Shown: positions 34,765 to 44,033, counted from the stretch's first letter. The stretch: DNA of 64,000 nt from Natranaerofaba carboxydovora (GCF_022539405.1 NZ_CP054394.1:2364501-2428500); one strand, 5' to 3'. The notes: generated from the letters alone by a model not told the origin. A program made the numbers and translations.

Positions 34765-37700
34765 AATTAATAGATACAGGTTTATAGCAATCCCGTATGG
34801 TGTTAAAGGAGAAAAAAATTGGATTTCGGATTTAATTATAGAGCCAGAGGAGCAACATCTATTGTATAACCTGCAAAACCGAGGCGGTAAAGGTGTAGCT
34901 TTATTGCTGCTGCTTCAATCCGTTTTGCCAAAAGAGAAAATGTCGGCTAAAGGGGGAGACCCCGAGAGGGAAAATAGTTTAACTAGAATTGTAAATCACA
35001 GTGATTTTACTACAGGTCACGTTTTGGTAGAGTGGGCTTTGGATACTGATGACGAAAAGTATTTATTAACAGGGGTTTGTTTTACTGGTAAAAAAGATGA
35101 AAATAGAGGAATAAAATATCCAGTTGTCTTTTGTTATACTAACGAATACTCTTCTATGGACGATCCTATGGGGCTTGAGAATATTCCGATAGTAGAAAAT
35201 GGTAAGTCTAAATCATATAGTAGATGGCGTAACAAGCTAAAGGATCTAGAGAAACAGTACCCAAGACTGGAATACTACAATTACGAAGATTCAGATAAGA
35301 AAAAGAGCTACCAAAACAAACTTATAAGTTATAACATCTTTCCGGAAGAATGGCTAAACATAAAAAAGATAAACAGTGCAGAAGGTGCTATGGATGGGTA
35401 TTTCACTAATGCAGATACTGACGGAAAATTGGTTAAAGAAATAATCTTTTCGGCTGTTATTAGTGTGCATGGAGGAAGAGAGGATAGTATTAAAGATCAC
35501 TGGGTTGAAATGTTCAAAGGCTGTAGAGAAAAAGTTAGAAACGTTTCCTATATAGAAAAAAGCTTGTCAGATTTTCGTAAGCTATATGATCAAATTGCAG
35601 ATTTGGTAACGCTTTTTGAGGATCTATGTAATATAAATGATAAACTAGAGGCAGAGGAAGCTCATTTATATAGCTATTATTTAAAGGTTTTCGCAGAAAA
35701 AGAAAATATGGAAGAATATATCAAAATGCTTCAAGACGAGTTGGAAAAGCTAAATAACCAGTTAAACGATATGATATGGGAAGAGCAAAGTGTCGGTTGG
35801 TATGAAGTATCTTTAGAGATACAGAGTCTAAAAGAAAAACTTTATCAAAAACAAACCGAAGTTAATGATGCGGCTAAAGCACTAAGATTAGAAAAAGAAA
35901 CGTTAAACAAGCAAAAAGTTTTGTATCAAATGCCTAAGATAGAAGAATACGAAAATCAGATTTACAAACTTGAAACCCAGATAAACAACAGATATAAAAC
36001 TAAAGAAGAGCTTTATAACAAATTCAAGGTTGCAGCCACAAAGTATTATCATAAACTTTTAGAAAAAATCGAGGCGTATCAAAAAAGATATGAAGCTACA
36101 GAGCTAGAAAAGAAAGAGTGTGAAGATAATTACAACCATTTATCGCAAAAGATCAAAGAATTGAGAGACAAGCGCGATGATTATATCCAGGTAAAATCAA
36201 AAAAAGAACAGGATATAGAGCGGTACAATGAAAAAAAAGAGGAGTTAAGAAAGAAAGAGTATGCATTGGAACAGCTAAAATGCCCAGAGGGTTCGATTGT
36301 TAAATTAAACGATCTTTTAGCAAAAACCAATCATCAAATCGAAAACATTTCCGAAAGTATTAGTGATTTGGAAAAAGAAAAGGAGAATTACAATACTAAA
36401 TTAAATAGCCTAGAAAGAATTAAAGGTTCACTTGAGCCAATTATAGACAATTTAGATAAAGAATTATCTAAAATATATAAAGAAAAAGATGCTTTAGAAG
36501 ATCAGTTTGCTTCTATGCTAGATCTTGAAAAGGTCAATATACTTGAAAATCATCAAGAGATCTTAGGAGAAGTGCAAAATCAGTATGAAAAAATCAAGCA
36601 TAATAAAGATAAAATAATCACTGAAATAGCCAACGATCAAGAGATACAAAAGCTATATGACCGCAGCGGAATCTATATTCCTAACGAAGGTGTCAGCGAA
36701 ATTGCAGAGTTTTTACGAAAAAAAGATATAAGTTTTTGGTTTGGATCGGAATGGTTGATAAACCAGGACGAAAAAACAAAGAAAAGAATACTAGAAAAGA
36801 ATCCATTAGTCGGTTATGGGTTAATTGTTGATGAAAAAGATATGAAATATATCAAGAATCTTCGGCTAGAAAAGATTATCAACTCTCCGGTGCCTATATT
36901 TAAAAAAAGTGATGTAAATATAGAAGGTGTAAGCATTGTTTCTCATTACGGTATAGAGCTTTTTTCTGATCCGGATAAACTATTGAATTACATTAATAAT
37001 ATAAACAATAAGATCAGCCAAAACAAAGAAAAACGCCAGAAGTTTGAGGAAACAGAAAAAGAATTAAACAGGCTGCAGTTTTCTATAGATAGCTTTGTAA
37101 ACGAAAACACGCCTGAGACAATTAAAAAGAAGGAAAAAGAGCTAAAAGAGAAAAAAGAAGAGCTAAACAATACAGAAAAAGAGATTGCTAATGTTTTTAA
37201 CAGTATTGAAAATACCAAAAATAATATCGATAAAAACAAATCAGAGCTGGATGTATTAAAAGAAAGTAAAGAAAAGTACAAGACTTCTATCAAGGATCTA
37301 GAAGATTTCAGTAAACTTCACAAAATCTACATAAAAAGCATCAAAGAAAAAGATGAAATAATCAAGGAGATTGAGGCTATTAAAAAGCAAATTGAAGAGA
37401 CCGAAACTAAGAAAGAAGAGGTTAACGATAAAAAGTATGAGCTTGAAACATCGCTAACTCATATTCAAAACGAAAAAAAAGAATTGGAAAAAGAGCTAGA
37501 CGAAGTAAGCACTAACAAAAATGATGAAGTATATGATGTCAGTTCAGAAGAGTTTAGTCAATTAAAACAGGAATACCGCTCCCTAGAGGAAAGTTTTAAT
37601 AAAGGGGTCGCCGATATTGAACAACTAAAAAAGTCTTTGAACTATTGTAGAGATAGTCTGAATGGACAGATAGGAAGAGTTAAAGAGCTAAACTATTCTT

Positions 37701-39190
37701 TAGAAGAGGCTAAAAGATTATGGGAAGAACATAGTTACAAAAAAGTAAGCGATTATGAAGTAGAACAACAAAGTCAAAAAGTAGCTGAGGCAATAAATAA
37801 GCATAATGAGCTCAAAGAAGCTAAAGAGCAAATTGAGAATAGTATAAACGAAAAAAATGGTGTTCAAAATGAGAAAGAAAACCAAATTTTCAACACTTTT
37901 GGTAAAAAGCCAAAGGAATTTACCGATACTGATATTGAGAATATAGTAGCAGAAATAAAAGAAAAAAAATCTAAAATCCGTAGCAAAATAAATGAATATA
38001 AGACTGAAACCGAAAAGCATCAGGTTTTTTGTGGTAAACTCGATACTGAGATAAATAAAATTGAAAATTATGACGACATAGAAAAAGATGAGATAGGCTT
38101 ACAGATGTTAAGTGAAGAAGAGTGGAAAAAGTATAAAGAGGAGTTGGACAGCGGCACAAAAATAGCCAGACGATTGATTAATGAACTGAATTCTGCTAAA
38201 GAAAACCGAAACGAAGCAAAGCAAAACTTGGATAAAGAAATAAGCAAAACTAGACAGCTTAGAAAAGACGATGCTCAGCTTTTCAGTGATTTTGTAGATA
38301 AAATCTGTGGTTTGCTAAATCAAGAACAGGAAAGCGATGAATACAAAAAAGATAAGCTAAGAGAATATTTAATGATGATAGACAGAAAGATAGAGAATTT
38401 TTACGCGGATAAAAATGAGATAGACCAGGAAATAAATGAGGTTAAAGATGAGATAGTCGAAGAGTTAAGTACTATAAATAAATTAATCGGTGAGATTGAG
38501 GATTATAGTAAGCTTGGGCAAAAAAAACAAAAGACTATATTTATAACCTATCCAGAATGGGATAAGGAGATTGGCGGCAAAAAGATATATGAAAAAATAA
38601 AAGAATATATTAAGCTGTTAAATGAAGAAGAAAGTAGTGGCAAATTAACTAAAAGCGAAGTGCATAAAAAGATAGAAAACATGTTGGATCCAGCTGAGCT
38701 GTTTAATATAGTTTGTCCTTTTGGTAAGTTTGAAGTTAAGATTAAAACTCCGGTAATGAATAAAGACTTGGATTCAGAAGATAGTTATAAGTTGGGTGAT
38801 AAAATTCCTTGGAACCATGTTGTCGGTTTCTCTGGAGCACAAAAATATACCAGTTACTTCTTCATGTATGTTTCTATGCTTATATTCATCAGGCGTCAGT
38901 TAACCAATAAAACTTTCCCAGGCACTACATTACTTGCCGACAATCCGTTTGGAACAACTTCTGCCGATGATAATTTAAGCGCTATATTTGATTTAGCAAA
39001 CGAAAACAACATTCAATTACTGTGTTTTTCAGGATTAAAAGATAGTAATATATTTAAACATTTTCCTGTAAGCTATAGTATGAAATTAGAGCCTGAGTTT
39101 AGTCAAAATCGGTTGGTAATTGATGAAGCAAGAAGGATTGATCTAAGTGACGCTAATGTATTAAGTGGTGGCGGATATAGAAAGGGATAA
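34757..39190 (+). CDS. jetC: Wadjet subunit JetC (SMC/MukB-like ATPase)
   Basis: This 1477-residue protein has an N-terminal ATPase half-head (1-260), a long coiled coil (about 285-1290, with a hinge-like interruption around 610-740) and a C-terminal half-head. The P-loop reads QNRGGKG at about residues 39-45. The residue after the Lys is Gly where Ser or Thr is usual. The signature motif is FSGAQ (about 1357). Walker B is LLADNPFG (about 1393). The start GTG follows ATGGAGGGAA. JetC drives loop extrusion on plasmid DNA. Its base composition is AT-rich, fitting a transferred island. Confidence 0.9.
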   Translation: MPKINRYRFIAIPYGVKGEKNWISDLIIEPEEQHLLYNLQNRGGKGVALLLLLQSVLPKEKMSAKGGDPERENSLTRIVNHSDFTTGHVLVEWALDTDDEKYLLTGVCFTGKKDENRGIKYPVVFCYTNEYSSMDDPMGLENIPIVENGKSKSYSRWRNKLKDLEKQYPRLEYYNYEDSDKKKSYQNKLISYNIFPEEWLNIKKINSAEGAMDGYFTNADTDGKLVKEIIFSAVISVHGGREDSIKDHWVEMFKGCREKVRNVSYIEKSLSDFRKLYDQIADLVTLFEDLCNINDKLEAEEAHLYSYYLKVFAEKENMEEYIKMLQDELEKLNNQLNDMIWEEQSVGWYEVSLEIQSLKEKLYQKQTEVNDAAKALRLEKETLNKQKVLYQMPKIEEYENQIYKLETQINNRYKTKEELYNKFKVAATKYYHKLLEKIEAYQKRYEATELEKKECEDNYNHLSQKIKELRDKRDDYIQVKSKKEQDIERYNEKKEELRKKEYALEQLKCPEGSIVKLNDLLAKTNHQIENISESISDLEKEKENYNTKLNSLERIKGSLEPIIDNLDKELSKIYKEKDALEDQFASMLDLEKVNILENHQEILGEVQNQYEKIKHNKDKIITEIANDQEIQKLYDRSGIYIPNEGVSEIAEFLRKKDISFWFGSEWLINQDEKTKKRILEKNPLVGYGLIVDEKDMKYIKNLRLEKIINSPVPIFKKSDVNIEGVSIVSHYGIELFSDPDKLLNYINNINNKISQNKEKRQKFEETEKELNRLQFSIDSFVNENTPETIKKKEKELKEKKEELNNTEKEIANVFNSIENTKNNIDKNKSELDVLKESKEKYKTSIKDLEDFSKLHKIYIKSIKEKDEIIKEIEAIKKQIEETETKKEEVNDKKYELETSLTHIQNEKKELEKELDEVSTNKNDEVYDVSSEEFSQLKQEYRSLEESFNKGVADIEQLKKSLNYCRDSLNGQIGRVKELNYSLEEAKRLWEEHSYKKVSDYEVEQQSQKVAEAINKHNELKEAKEQIENSINEKNGVQNEKENQIFNTFGKKPKEFTDTDIENIVAEIKEKKSKIRSKINEYKTETEKHQVFCGKLDTEINKIENYDDIEKDEIGLQMLSEEEWKKYKEELDSGTKIARRLINELNSAKENRNEAKQNLDKEISKTRQLRKDDAQLFSDFVDKICGLLNQEQESDEYKKDKLREYLMMIDRKIENFYADKNEIDQEINEVKDEIVEELSTINKLIGEIEDYSKLGQKKQKTIFITYPEWDKEIGGKKIYEKIKEYIKLLNEEESSGKLTKSEVHKKIENMLDPAELFNIVCPFGKFEVKIKTPVMNKDLDSEDSYKLGDKIPWNHVVGFSGAQKYTSYFFMYVSMLIFIRRQLTNKTFPGTTLLADNPFGTTSADDNLSAIFDLANENNIQLLCFSGLKDSNIFKHFPVSYSMKLEPEFSQNRLVIDEARRIDLSDANVLSGGGYRKG

Positions 39191-39414
39191 GAATTAGATA
39201 ATTTTCTAAAGGAAGAGGATAATAACTTTGTGCTTTTTAGTTGTGGATATCCTCTCGCTGTAATAAAAAAACGAGGACGACTAACAAAAGGATTTTGTCA
39301 CCTAATAAAGAATATATTAATAAAGTAACAAAATATATGGCTGCTAAATATAATACTCATAAAAAGTACCATCGAAAAAGTAACTATGTAAACTAAAACC
39401 AGGAGGACCTCTTT
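39191..39414. other. Spacer after jetC with a short basic frame
   Basis: A 51-codon frame at about 39239-39396 is rich in Lys and Asn and ends HRKSNYVN. It has a doubtful TTG start and no ribosome site. It may be a relic or chance. No repeat or terminator was seen here. Confidence 0.3.
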
Positions 39415-39477
39415 ATGAAAGGAAAATTATTCGATATTATGTATAGAATACTTATATCTTTGGGTTTATTTAATTAG
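39415..39477 (+). CDS. Possible 20-residue peptide
   Basis: An ATG with a strong AGGAGG seven bases ahead opens a 20-codon frame: basic start, then IMYRILISLGLFN, and a TAG. The sequence is amphipathic and partly hydrophobic, like small membrane or signal peptides. It lies between the Wadjet operon and the terminator at 39500. The evidence is limited to the ribosome site and composition. Confidence 0.35.
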   Translation: MKGKLFDIMYRILISLGLFN

Positions 39478-39499
39478 ATGTCAATAGATTAGAGCCCAT

Positions 39500-39540
39500 A
39501 AAAGAACTCCCCACAGAAAATTGCTAAGGGGAGTTCTTTT
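39500..39540. terminator. Strong bidirectional terminator
   Basis: AAAAGAACTCCCC pairs with GGGGAGTTCTTTT around a 15-base loop. It now serves the Wadjet side. Before the IS66 insertion it would have lain just after the stop of the acidic gene at 41980, on the minus strand. Confidence 0.88.
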
Positions 39541-39559
39541 ATCATCATCATCTCTATTC
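39536..39559 (+). repeat. 24-bp direct repeat, left flank of IS66
   Basis: It starts CTTTTATCATCATCAT and ends TCTATTC right against the IS66 left end. It is identical to 41962-41985. It is three times the eight-base target duplication normal for IS66. Confidence 0.9.
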
Positions 39560-39645
39560 GTAAGCGTCAAACAGTACCCACCTAGATTTTCTTCATACAA
39601 TATGCCATAATCTTCCCCAAATAACCACGAAGGGGATGATTTTTT

Positions 39646-39954
39646 ATGGCAAAAACAAATGAACAGTTAAGAGCTGAGTGGAAAGAGAGAGTCTCAGCAT
39701 TTCGGGCCAGCGGCCAAACAGCAAAAGATTGGGCCAAGGCTAATGGTGTTAAACTCAATCGATTACGCTACTGGTGTAGAAAATACAAAGAAGATGCTCC
39801 TTCCAAAGAAACTAAATGGTCACCAGTAGAAGTAGACTATTCAGATGAAAGTAATATTACAGTAAAAGTAGGTAAAGCCTCAATAGAAGTAAAACCTGGC
39901 TATGATAAAAGTCTTTTAAAAGACTTAGTTAATACATTGTCTGGACTATGTTAA
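39646..39954 (+). CDS. tnpA: IS66 TnpA accessory protein
   Basis: This 102-residue DNA-binding protein has the usual helix-turn-helix EWKERVSAFRASGQTAKDWA and NRLRYWCRKYKE. It is needed with TnpB and TnpC for IS66 transposition. GAAGGGGATG lies before the ATG. It overlaps tnpB by seven bases (ATGTTAA). Confidence 0.9.
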   Translation: MAKTNEQLRAEWKERVSAFRASGQTAKDWAKANGVKLNRLRYWCRKYKEDAPSKETKWSPVEVDYSDESNITVKVGKASIEVKPGYDKSLLKDLVNTLSGLC

Positions 39955-40304
39955 ATGAAGCTACCATAGAACGAGTTTACCTGGCAAGGGGCAAAACGGA
40001 TCTTAGAAAATCAATTGATGGCTTAGCAGTAATTGTAAAAGAATCCTTTGATTTAGATCCCTTCTCTCCCTGCCTTTTTGTCTTTTGCAACAGGAAAAAA
40101 GATAAATTAAAAATACTCCACTGGTCAAACAACGGTTTTTGGCTATATTATAAGCGTTTAGAAGAAGGCAAGTTTAAATGGCCAGATGAAGGTTCTCCTG
40201 TTCCTATGAAAATAACCTACCGCCAGCTACGCTGGCTGTTGGATGGCCTCTCCCTTGATCAGGGTGATGCCCATAAAGAAGTAAAGGCAAGAACAATATT
40301 ATAA
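39948..40304 (+). CDS. tnpB: IS66 TnpB accessory protein
   Basis: This 118-residue protein shows the IS66 Orf2 pattern: VYLARGKTDLRKSIDGLA, LFVFCNRKKDKLKILHW and GFWLYYKRLEEGKF. It is unrelated to the RNA-guided TnpB of IS605. It is translationally coupled to tnpA and lies 65 bases before the transposase. Confidence 0.92.
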   Translation: MLNEATIERVYLARGKTDLRKSIDGLAVIVKESFDLDPFSPCLFVFCNRKKDKLKILHWSNNGFWLYYKRLEEGKFKWPDEGSPVPMKITYRQLRWLLDGLSLDQGDAHKEVKARTIL

Positions 40305-40369
40305 ATTTTTTTCTCCAAAAAGCCCTGATATTAAAGGGCTTTTTACCATTTAAGTAGAATTAATTAAAT

Positions 40370-41926
40370 ATGGAAAATAAATCAGAAACCATTAACCAAT
40401 TAAAAAATAGATGTGACCAACTGGAACGCCAAAATGCTGATTTAAAAGAACAAAACGACTGGCTAAAGGAACAGTTTCGTCTTAAGCAAAAAAAGCAGTT
40501 TGGAAGTTCTAGTGAAGCCACCCCTCCAGATCAGCTGCAGTTCTTTAACGAAGCTGAAAAAGAATCTGATTCTAATTCTAAAGAACCCGAACTGGAGGAA
40601 ATTACATACAAGCGCCGTAAAAGTAAAGGGCACCGTGAAGACCAGCTTGACGGTTTGCCTGAAGAGACTATCGAGCACCGCCTTTCCCCCGAGGAGCAGG
40701 TGTGTTCCTGCTGTGGTGACGAGCTTCATGAAATGAGTACAGAAGAGAGAAAAGAACTAAAGATCATTCCTGCTAAGGCAAGCGTAGTTAAACATGTACG
40801 CTATGTTTATGCTTGTCGCCGCTGTGATAAGGAAGGCACTGAGAACTCCATAATTACAGCTTCCATGCCTAACCCGGTTTTACCCGGCAGTGTAGCATCC
40901 TCTTCTGCCGTAGCTCATATCATGAACCAAAAATACGTAGATGCTCTGCCCCTTTATCGTCAGGAACAACAGTTATCTCGTTTGGGTATAAAACTGTCAA
41001 GACAGACTATGGCTAACTGGATGATAGAATGCTCAAATCGCTGGCTCACTCCTTTATACAATAGATTACATGAACTATTAGTTGAAAAAGACATTTTGCA
41101 TGCTGATGAGAGCAATCTTCAGGTACTTCGTGAAGATGGTAGGTCTGCAAAGAATAAATCATTTCTTTGGCTTTACCGTACCGGACGAGAAGATGAACCA
41201 ATAATACTTTATGACTACAGAACCACCAGGGCAAGTAAGCACCCCCGAAAGTTCTTGGCTGATTTTGAAGGATTCTTACAGGTTGATGGCTACTCAGGGT
41301 ACAATGATTTATCTGATATCAGCCTTGTTGGGTGTTTAGCTCACGCTAGGCGTAAATTTGATGAAGCATTAAAAGCGCTCCCAAAAGACCAACAAAATGC
41401 TCAAGTAAGTGCTAAGAAAGGACTGGAGTTTTGCAACCAACTCTTTGCCATAGAACATGACCTTCGGGATAAAACGCCCGAAGAGCGTCACAAAATTCGG
41501 CACGAGCGTAGTTTGCCGGTATTAGAAGAGTTCTACGCATGGCTTAAAGAACAAAAACCTAAAGTTCTTCCTAAAAGTGCCTTTGGTAAGGCTATCAACT
41601 ACTGTTTAAATCAGTGGCCTAAACTTGTGAAGTTTTTAGAAGATGGTCGCTTAGAGTTAGATAACAACAGAGCTGAGCGTTCCATCAAGCCTTTTGTAGT
41701 GGGTCGAAAAAACTGGTTGTTTGCCAATACTCCTAAGGGTGCTAAGGCCAGTGCTACAATTTACAGTATTGTAGAAACAGCCAAAGAAAACGGTTTGAAA
41801 CCATTTGAATACCTCAAATTCCTGTTTGAAAACCTTCCTAATATTGATCTTCAAGACCAAGAAGCTATTGATGAGTTACTACCATGGTCTGATGCTATCC
41901 CTTCAGAGTGTAAAATCCAAAAGTAA
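40370..41926 (+). CDS. tnpC: IS66 transposase TnpC
   Basis: This 518-residue DDE transposase has an N-terminal coiled coil (LKNRCDQLERQNADLKEQND). A zinc-finger region (CSCCG...CRRC) follows. The catalytic domain has HADES (first Asp near residue 244), QVDGYSGYN (second Asp) and LDNNRAERSIKPF with the final Glu near residue 430. The length is normal and no break was seen, so the element is probably active. Confidence 0.94.
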   Translation: MENKSETINQLKNRCDQLERQNADLKEQNDWLKEQFRLKQKKQFGSSSEATPPDQLQFFNEAEKESDSNSKEPELEEITYKRRKSKGHREDQLDGLPEETIEHRLSPEEQVCSCCGDELHEMSTEERKELKIIPAKASVVKHVRYVYACRRCDKEGTENSIITASMPNPVLPGSVASSSAVAHIMNQKYVDALPLYRQEQQLSRLGIKLSRQTMANWMIECSNRWLTPLYNRLHELLVEKDILHADESNLQVLREDGRSAKNKSFLWLYRTGREDEPIILYDYRTTRASKHPRKFLADFEGFLQVDGYSGYNDLSDISLVGCLAHARRKFDEALKALPKDQQNAQVSAKKGLEFCNQLFAIEHDLRDKTPEERHKIRHERSLPVLEEFYAWLKEQKPKVLPKSAFGKAINYCLNQWPKLVKFLEDGRLELDNNRAERSIKPFVVGRKNWLFANTPKGAKASATIYSIVETAKENGLKPFEYLKFLFENLPNIDLQDQEAIDELLPWSDAIPSECKIQK

Positions 41927-41961
41927 TCTTTATTTCAAGGTGGGCGCTATTTGACGCTCAC

Positions 41962-41985
41962 CTTTTATCATCATCATCTCTATTC
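41962..41985 (+). repeat. 24-bp direct repeat, right flank of IS66
   Basis: This is the second copy of 39536-39559. It includes the stop codon (41980-41982, minus strand) of the acidic protein gene, so the repeat is original gene-end sequence that was copied on insertion. Confidence 0.9.
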
Positions 41986-42861
41986 TACATTTGCATCTAT
42001 ACTGCTTTTATCATTTTCACTTTCTACCATTATTTCAGCATCTTCATCTACTTCAAAGCTAAATTCAACTTCGTCCGTTTCCTCAGCGTCTAAGCTAATA
42101 GTTTCGCTTTTTGTAACTTCTTCATCTCCAAGATCCAATACTGCAGTTATATCCTGTTCACCTTCTACTTCACCTGTATTTTTAATTTCTGCAATTATTT
42201 CTACATCATCATTATAAGTAATACTCAATCTACTTATTTCAAAATATGCTGACTCTTTTAGCTCAAATTCAACAGTCTTATCTTCACCATCTACTACAAA
42301 GTCCCCTTCATAAACTTTGTAGTCCTCCAGGTTCGCTTCAAATGAATATTCACCATTTTCAAGTTCTTTTTCTGCGATACCATCTTCATCTGTAGCAAAT
42401 TCTTCTCCTATCTTTTCTTCATCATCATCTAAAACAGCTATCTCTACATCTTCTAATTCATTCTCTTCTGCAAATTCCACTGCATAAACTTCATCAGATA
42501 CTTTTTCCTCTTCTTCATCTTCTAAAAGACTGTCTCTTAAGAAACGAGGGATTCCTGCAAATGCAGGTGGTCCACTTTCTTTTTCACCGCTAACTCTTGC
42601 CTGAACCATTTCTCTTACTGCATCCGGAGCATTAGAATGCTCAGGTGGGCCAGGCTCTCCTGCACGCTCTGGTGGGCCGACTCTTTCTTCTTTTTCTTCT
42701 TCTTCATCTTTTTCTTCATCATATTCCTCATCGGAAACTTTTTCCTCTTCTTCGTCCACTGCTTCTCTAGATGGTCCTGCATGGTCTGGTGGACCTTGCG
42801 CGAGTACTGAACCGAAACTTAGTAATGAAATTGCTAATACTATTGCTAGTATCTTCTTCAT
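41980..42861 (-). CDS. Exported acidic protein with GPP-repeat and CARDB-like end, copy 1
   Basis: This 293-residue protein has a clear signal peptide (MKKILAIVLAISLLSFGSVLAQ). A very acidic Pro/Gly region follows with GPPDHAG, GPPERAG and GPPEHSN units. A conserved segment (about 80-120: PDAVREMVQARVSGEKESGP) leads to a beta-rich C-terminus with NTGEVEGEQDIT, which fits a CARDB-like fold. It is probably a surface or cell-wall protein. It lies directly downstream of a stalk-protein gene and has a paralogue at 54062. TTGGAGGTG precedes the ATG. Its terminator is separated from it by IS66. Confidence 0.82.
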   Translation of the reverse strand: MKKILAIVLAISLLSFGSVLAQGPPDHAGPSREAVDEEEEKVSDEEYDEEKDEEEEKEERVGPPERAGEPGPPEHSNAPDAVREMVQARVSGEKESGPPAFAGIPRFLRDSLLEDEEEEKVSDEVYAVEFAEENELEDVEIAVLDDDEEKIGEEFATDEDGIAEKELENGEYSFEANLEDYKVYEGDFVVDGEDKTVEFELKESAYFEISRLSITYNDDVEIIAEIKNTGEVEGEQDITAVLDLGDEEVTKSETISLDAEETDEVEFSFEVDEDAEIMVESENDKSSIDANVE

Positions 42862-42916
42862 AAATTTACACCTCCAAATTATTTTTAAAATTAAGGATTA
42901 AATTAATTTACCAAGT

Positions 42917-43975
42917 TTACTGAGCTTCTTCTAAATCTTCTTCTGCTTCACTCCATCTTTCTTGGAAATTTTCAAATATAAATTCATAAATCTTCCACTC
43001 TCCATCAACTTTGTGCAGTTCTATTTTTTCATCATAACTGATTAAATCTACATCCTCGAGGATCTCTGTTAATAGTTCATCTGCTCTTCCTTCAATTTCA
43101 GCATCATTTGCACCCTCTTCATACATTTCCCACAGTTCCAGAGTAGCTTCGTCATAATATCTTTCTACGGCTTCTTTTAGGTCTGGTTTAGTAAGTAGGA
43201 TATCTACTATAGCGGTATCATTTTGAATCTCATAGCCAGTAGCTTCGATTTTAAGCCTTTCGTCTATAGCTTCTTCTGTTTCTTCCATACCATCCATATC
43301 CACATCCATGCCGATTATCTCACTAACTCTATCATCAACTACTTTCTTTTTTGCATCATCTAGTTCACCATCTTTATATAGTTCCCAAAAATCATTCACA
43401 ACATCTGCCGGGCTATCTGGCATATTTAAGGCTATATCTATTTCACCGGTTTCTTCATGATAATCTACACTGTCTCCAAGGATTTCACTTACAAACCTAA
43501 GGGGGACCATTGTTCTTTCTTCTACAATCTTAGATGGCACTTCAATCTCATAAATATCTCCATCCACCTCTACTTCTTCTTCGCCTGCTATCATCTCAAT
43601 AAGTTTGTCGTCTCTTTCAATAACAACTTTTCTCTCTTCATCGATCCATTCTACATCTGCGTCTAATGCTTCGCTTACAGCCCTGAGAGGTATAAGGGTT
43701 CTATCTTCTTCTATCATTGGCGGCACGTCAAAGCTTACCTGTTGCCCTCTGACAAAGATTTTGTCTTCTAAAGGCAGGCCATCTCTTTGTTGTGCAATTT
43801 CTTGGTTTTGTCTAAATTCTTCAATTTGTGCTAGTCTCTCATCCCTCCTTTCCTGCATCTCTTCTGTCATGTTTTCCTGATTAGCAAGGCCTTCTGCAAA
43901 AGCTATACTGGTAAATGCAAATAATACTAGAACTGAAATTAATATAATGCTTTTGTTTTTCAACTTCTCTCCCAC
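42917..43975 (-). CDS. Stalk-domain exported protein, copy 1
   Basis: This 352-residue protein has a signal peptide (about 8-28) and a charged helix. The copper-amine-oxidase-like domain (about 62-185) has EEDRTLIPLRAVSEALDADVEW and EERTMVPLRFVSEILGDSV. The C-terminal half (about 186-352) looks like an acidic NTF2-like fold. The GTG at 43975 opens the frame, but the TTG four codons later has the better GGGAGAGAAG site. The copy at 55105 is nearly identical, including about 165 bases upstream. It forms an operon with the acidic gene at 41980. Confidence 0.85.
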   Translation of the reverse strand: MGEKLKNKSIILISVLVLFAFTSIAFAEGLANQENMTEEMQERRDERLAQIEEFRQNQEIAQQRDGLPLEDKIFVRGQQVSFDVPPMIEEDRTLIPLRAVSEALDADVEWIDEERKVVIERDDKLIEMIAGEEEVEVDGDIYEIEVPSKIVEERTMVPLRFVSEILGDSVDYHEETGEIDIALNMPDSPADVVNDFWELYKDGELDDAKKKVVDDRVSEIIGMDVDMDGMEETEEAIDERLKIEATGYEIQNDTAIVDILLTKPDLKEAVERYYDEATLELWEMYEEGANDAEIEGRADELLTEILEDVDLISYDEKIELHKVDGEWKIYEFIFENFQERWSEAEEDLEEAQ

Positions 43976-44014
43976 CTTCTTTAATGTTTTTTAGATTGTA
44001 AAATCTATACATGA

Positions 44015-44033
44015 AAAGGGTTAATTACCCTTT
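44015..44033. promoter_or_regulatory. Palindrome upstream of the stalk gene (also at copy 2)
   Basis: AAAGGGT, five bases and ACCCTTT form an exact inverted repeat 40-58 bases before the start codon. It is conserved in copy 2. It could be an operator or a leader hairpin. Confidence 0.4.

Larger units (their letters stand above)
39560..41961 (+). mobile_element. IS66-family insertion sequence
   Basis: A 2402-bp element. The ends GTAAGCGTCAAACAGTACCC and (reverse complement of the right end) GTGAGCGTCAAATAGCGCCC form imperfect inverted repeats. It holds the three usual genes in order: tnpA, tnpB, tnpC. All are intact. It lies between the acidic gene at 41980 and that gene's terminator. Confidence 0.93.

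Noticed and set aside
32348-38159. Many minus-strand frames inside the Wadjet genes
   Set aside because: They are shadows of the long plus-strand genes. Composition and lack of ribosome sites argue against them.
39239-39396. 51-codon basic frame after jetC
   Set aside because: There is no ribosome site, and the Lys/Asn-rich content is expected from AT-rich DNA.
41980-42010. ATC triplet run at the IS66 flank as a simple explanation of the 24-bp repeat
   Set aside because: The repeat includes nonrepetitive bases on both sides (CTTTT and TCTCTATTC), so it is a true duplication and not a slippage-prone ATC run.
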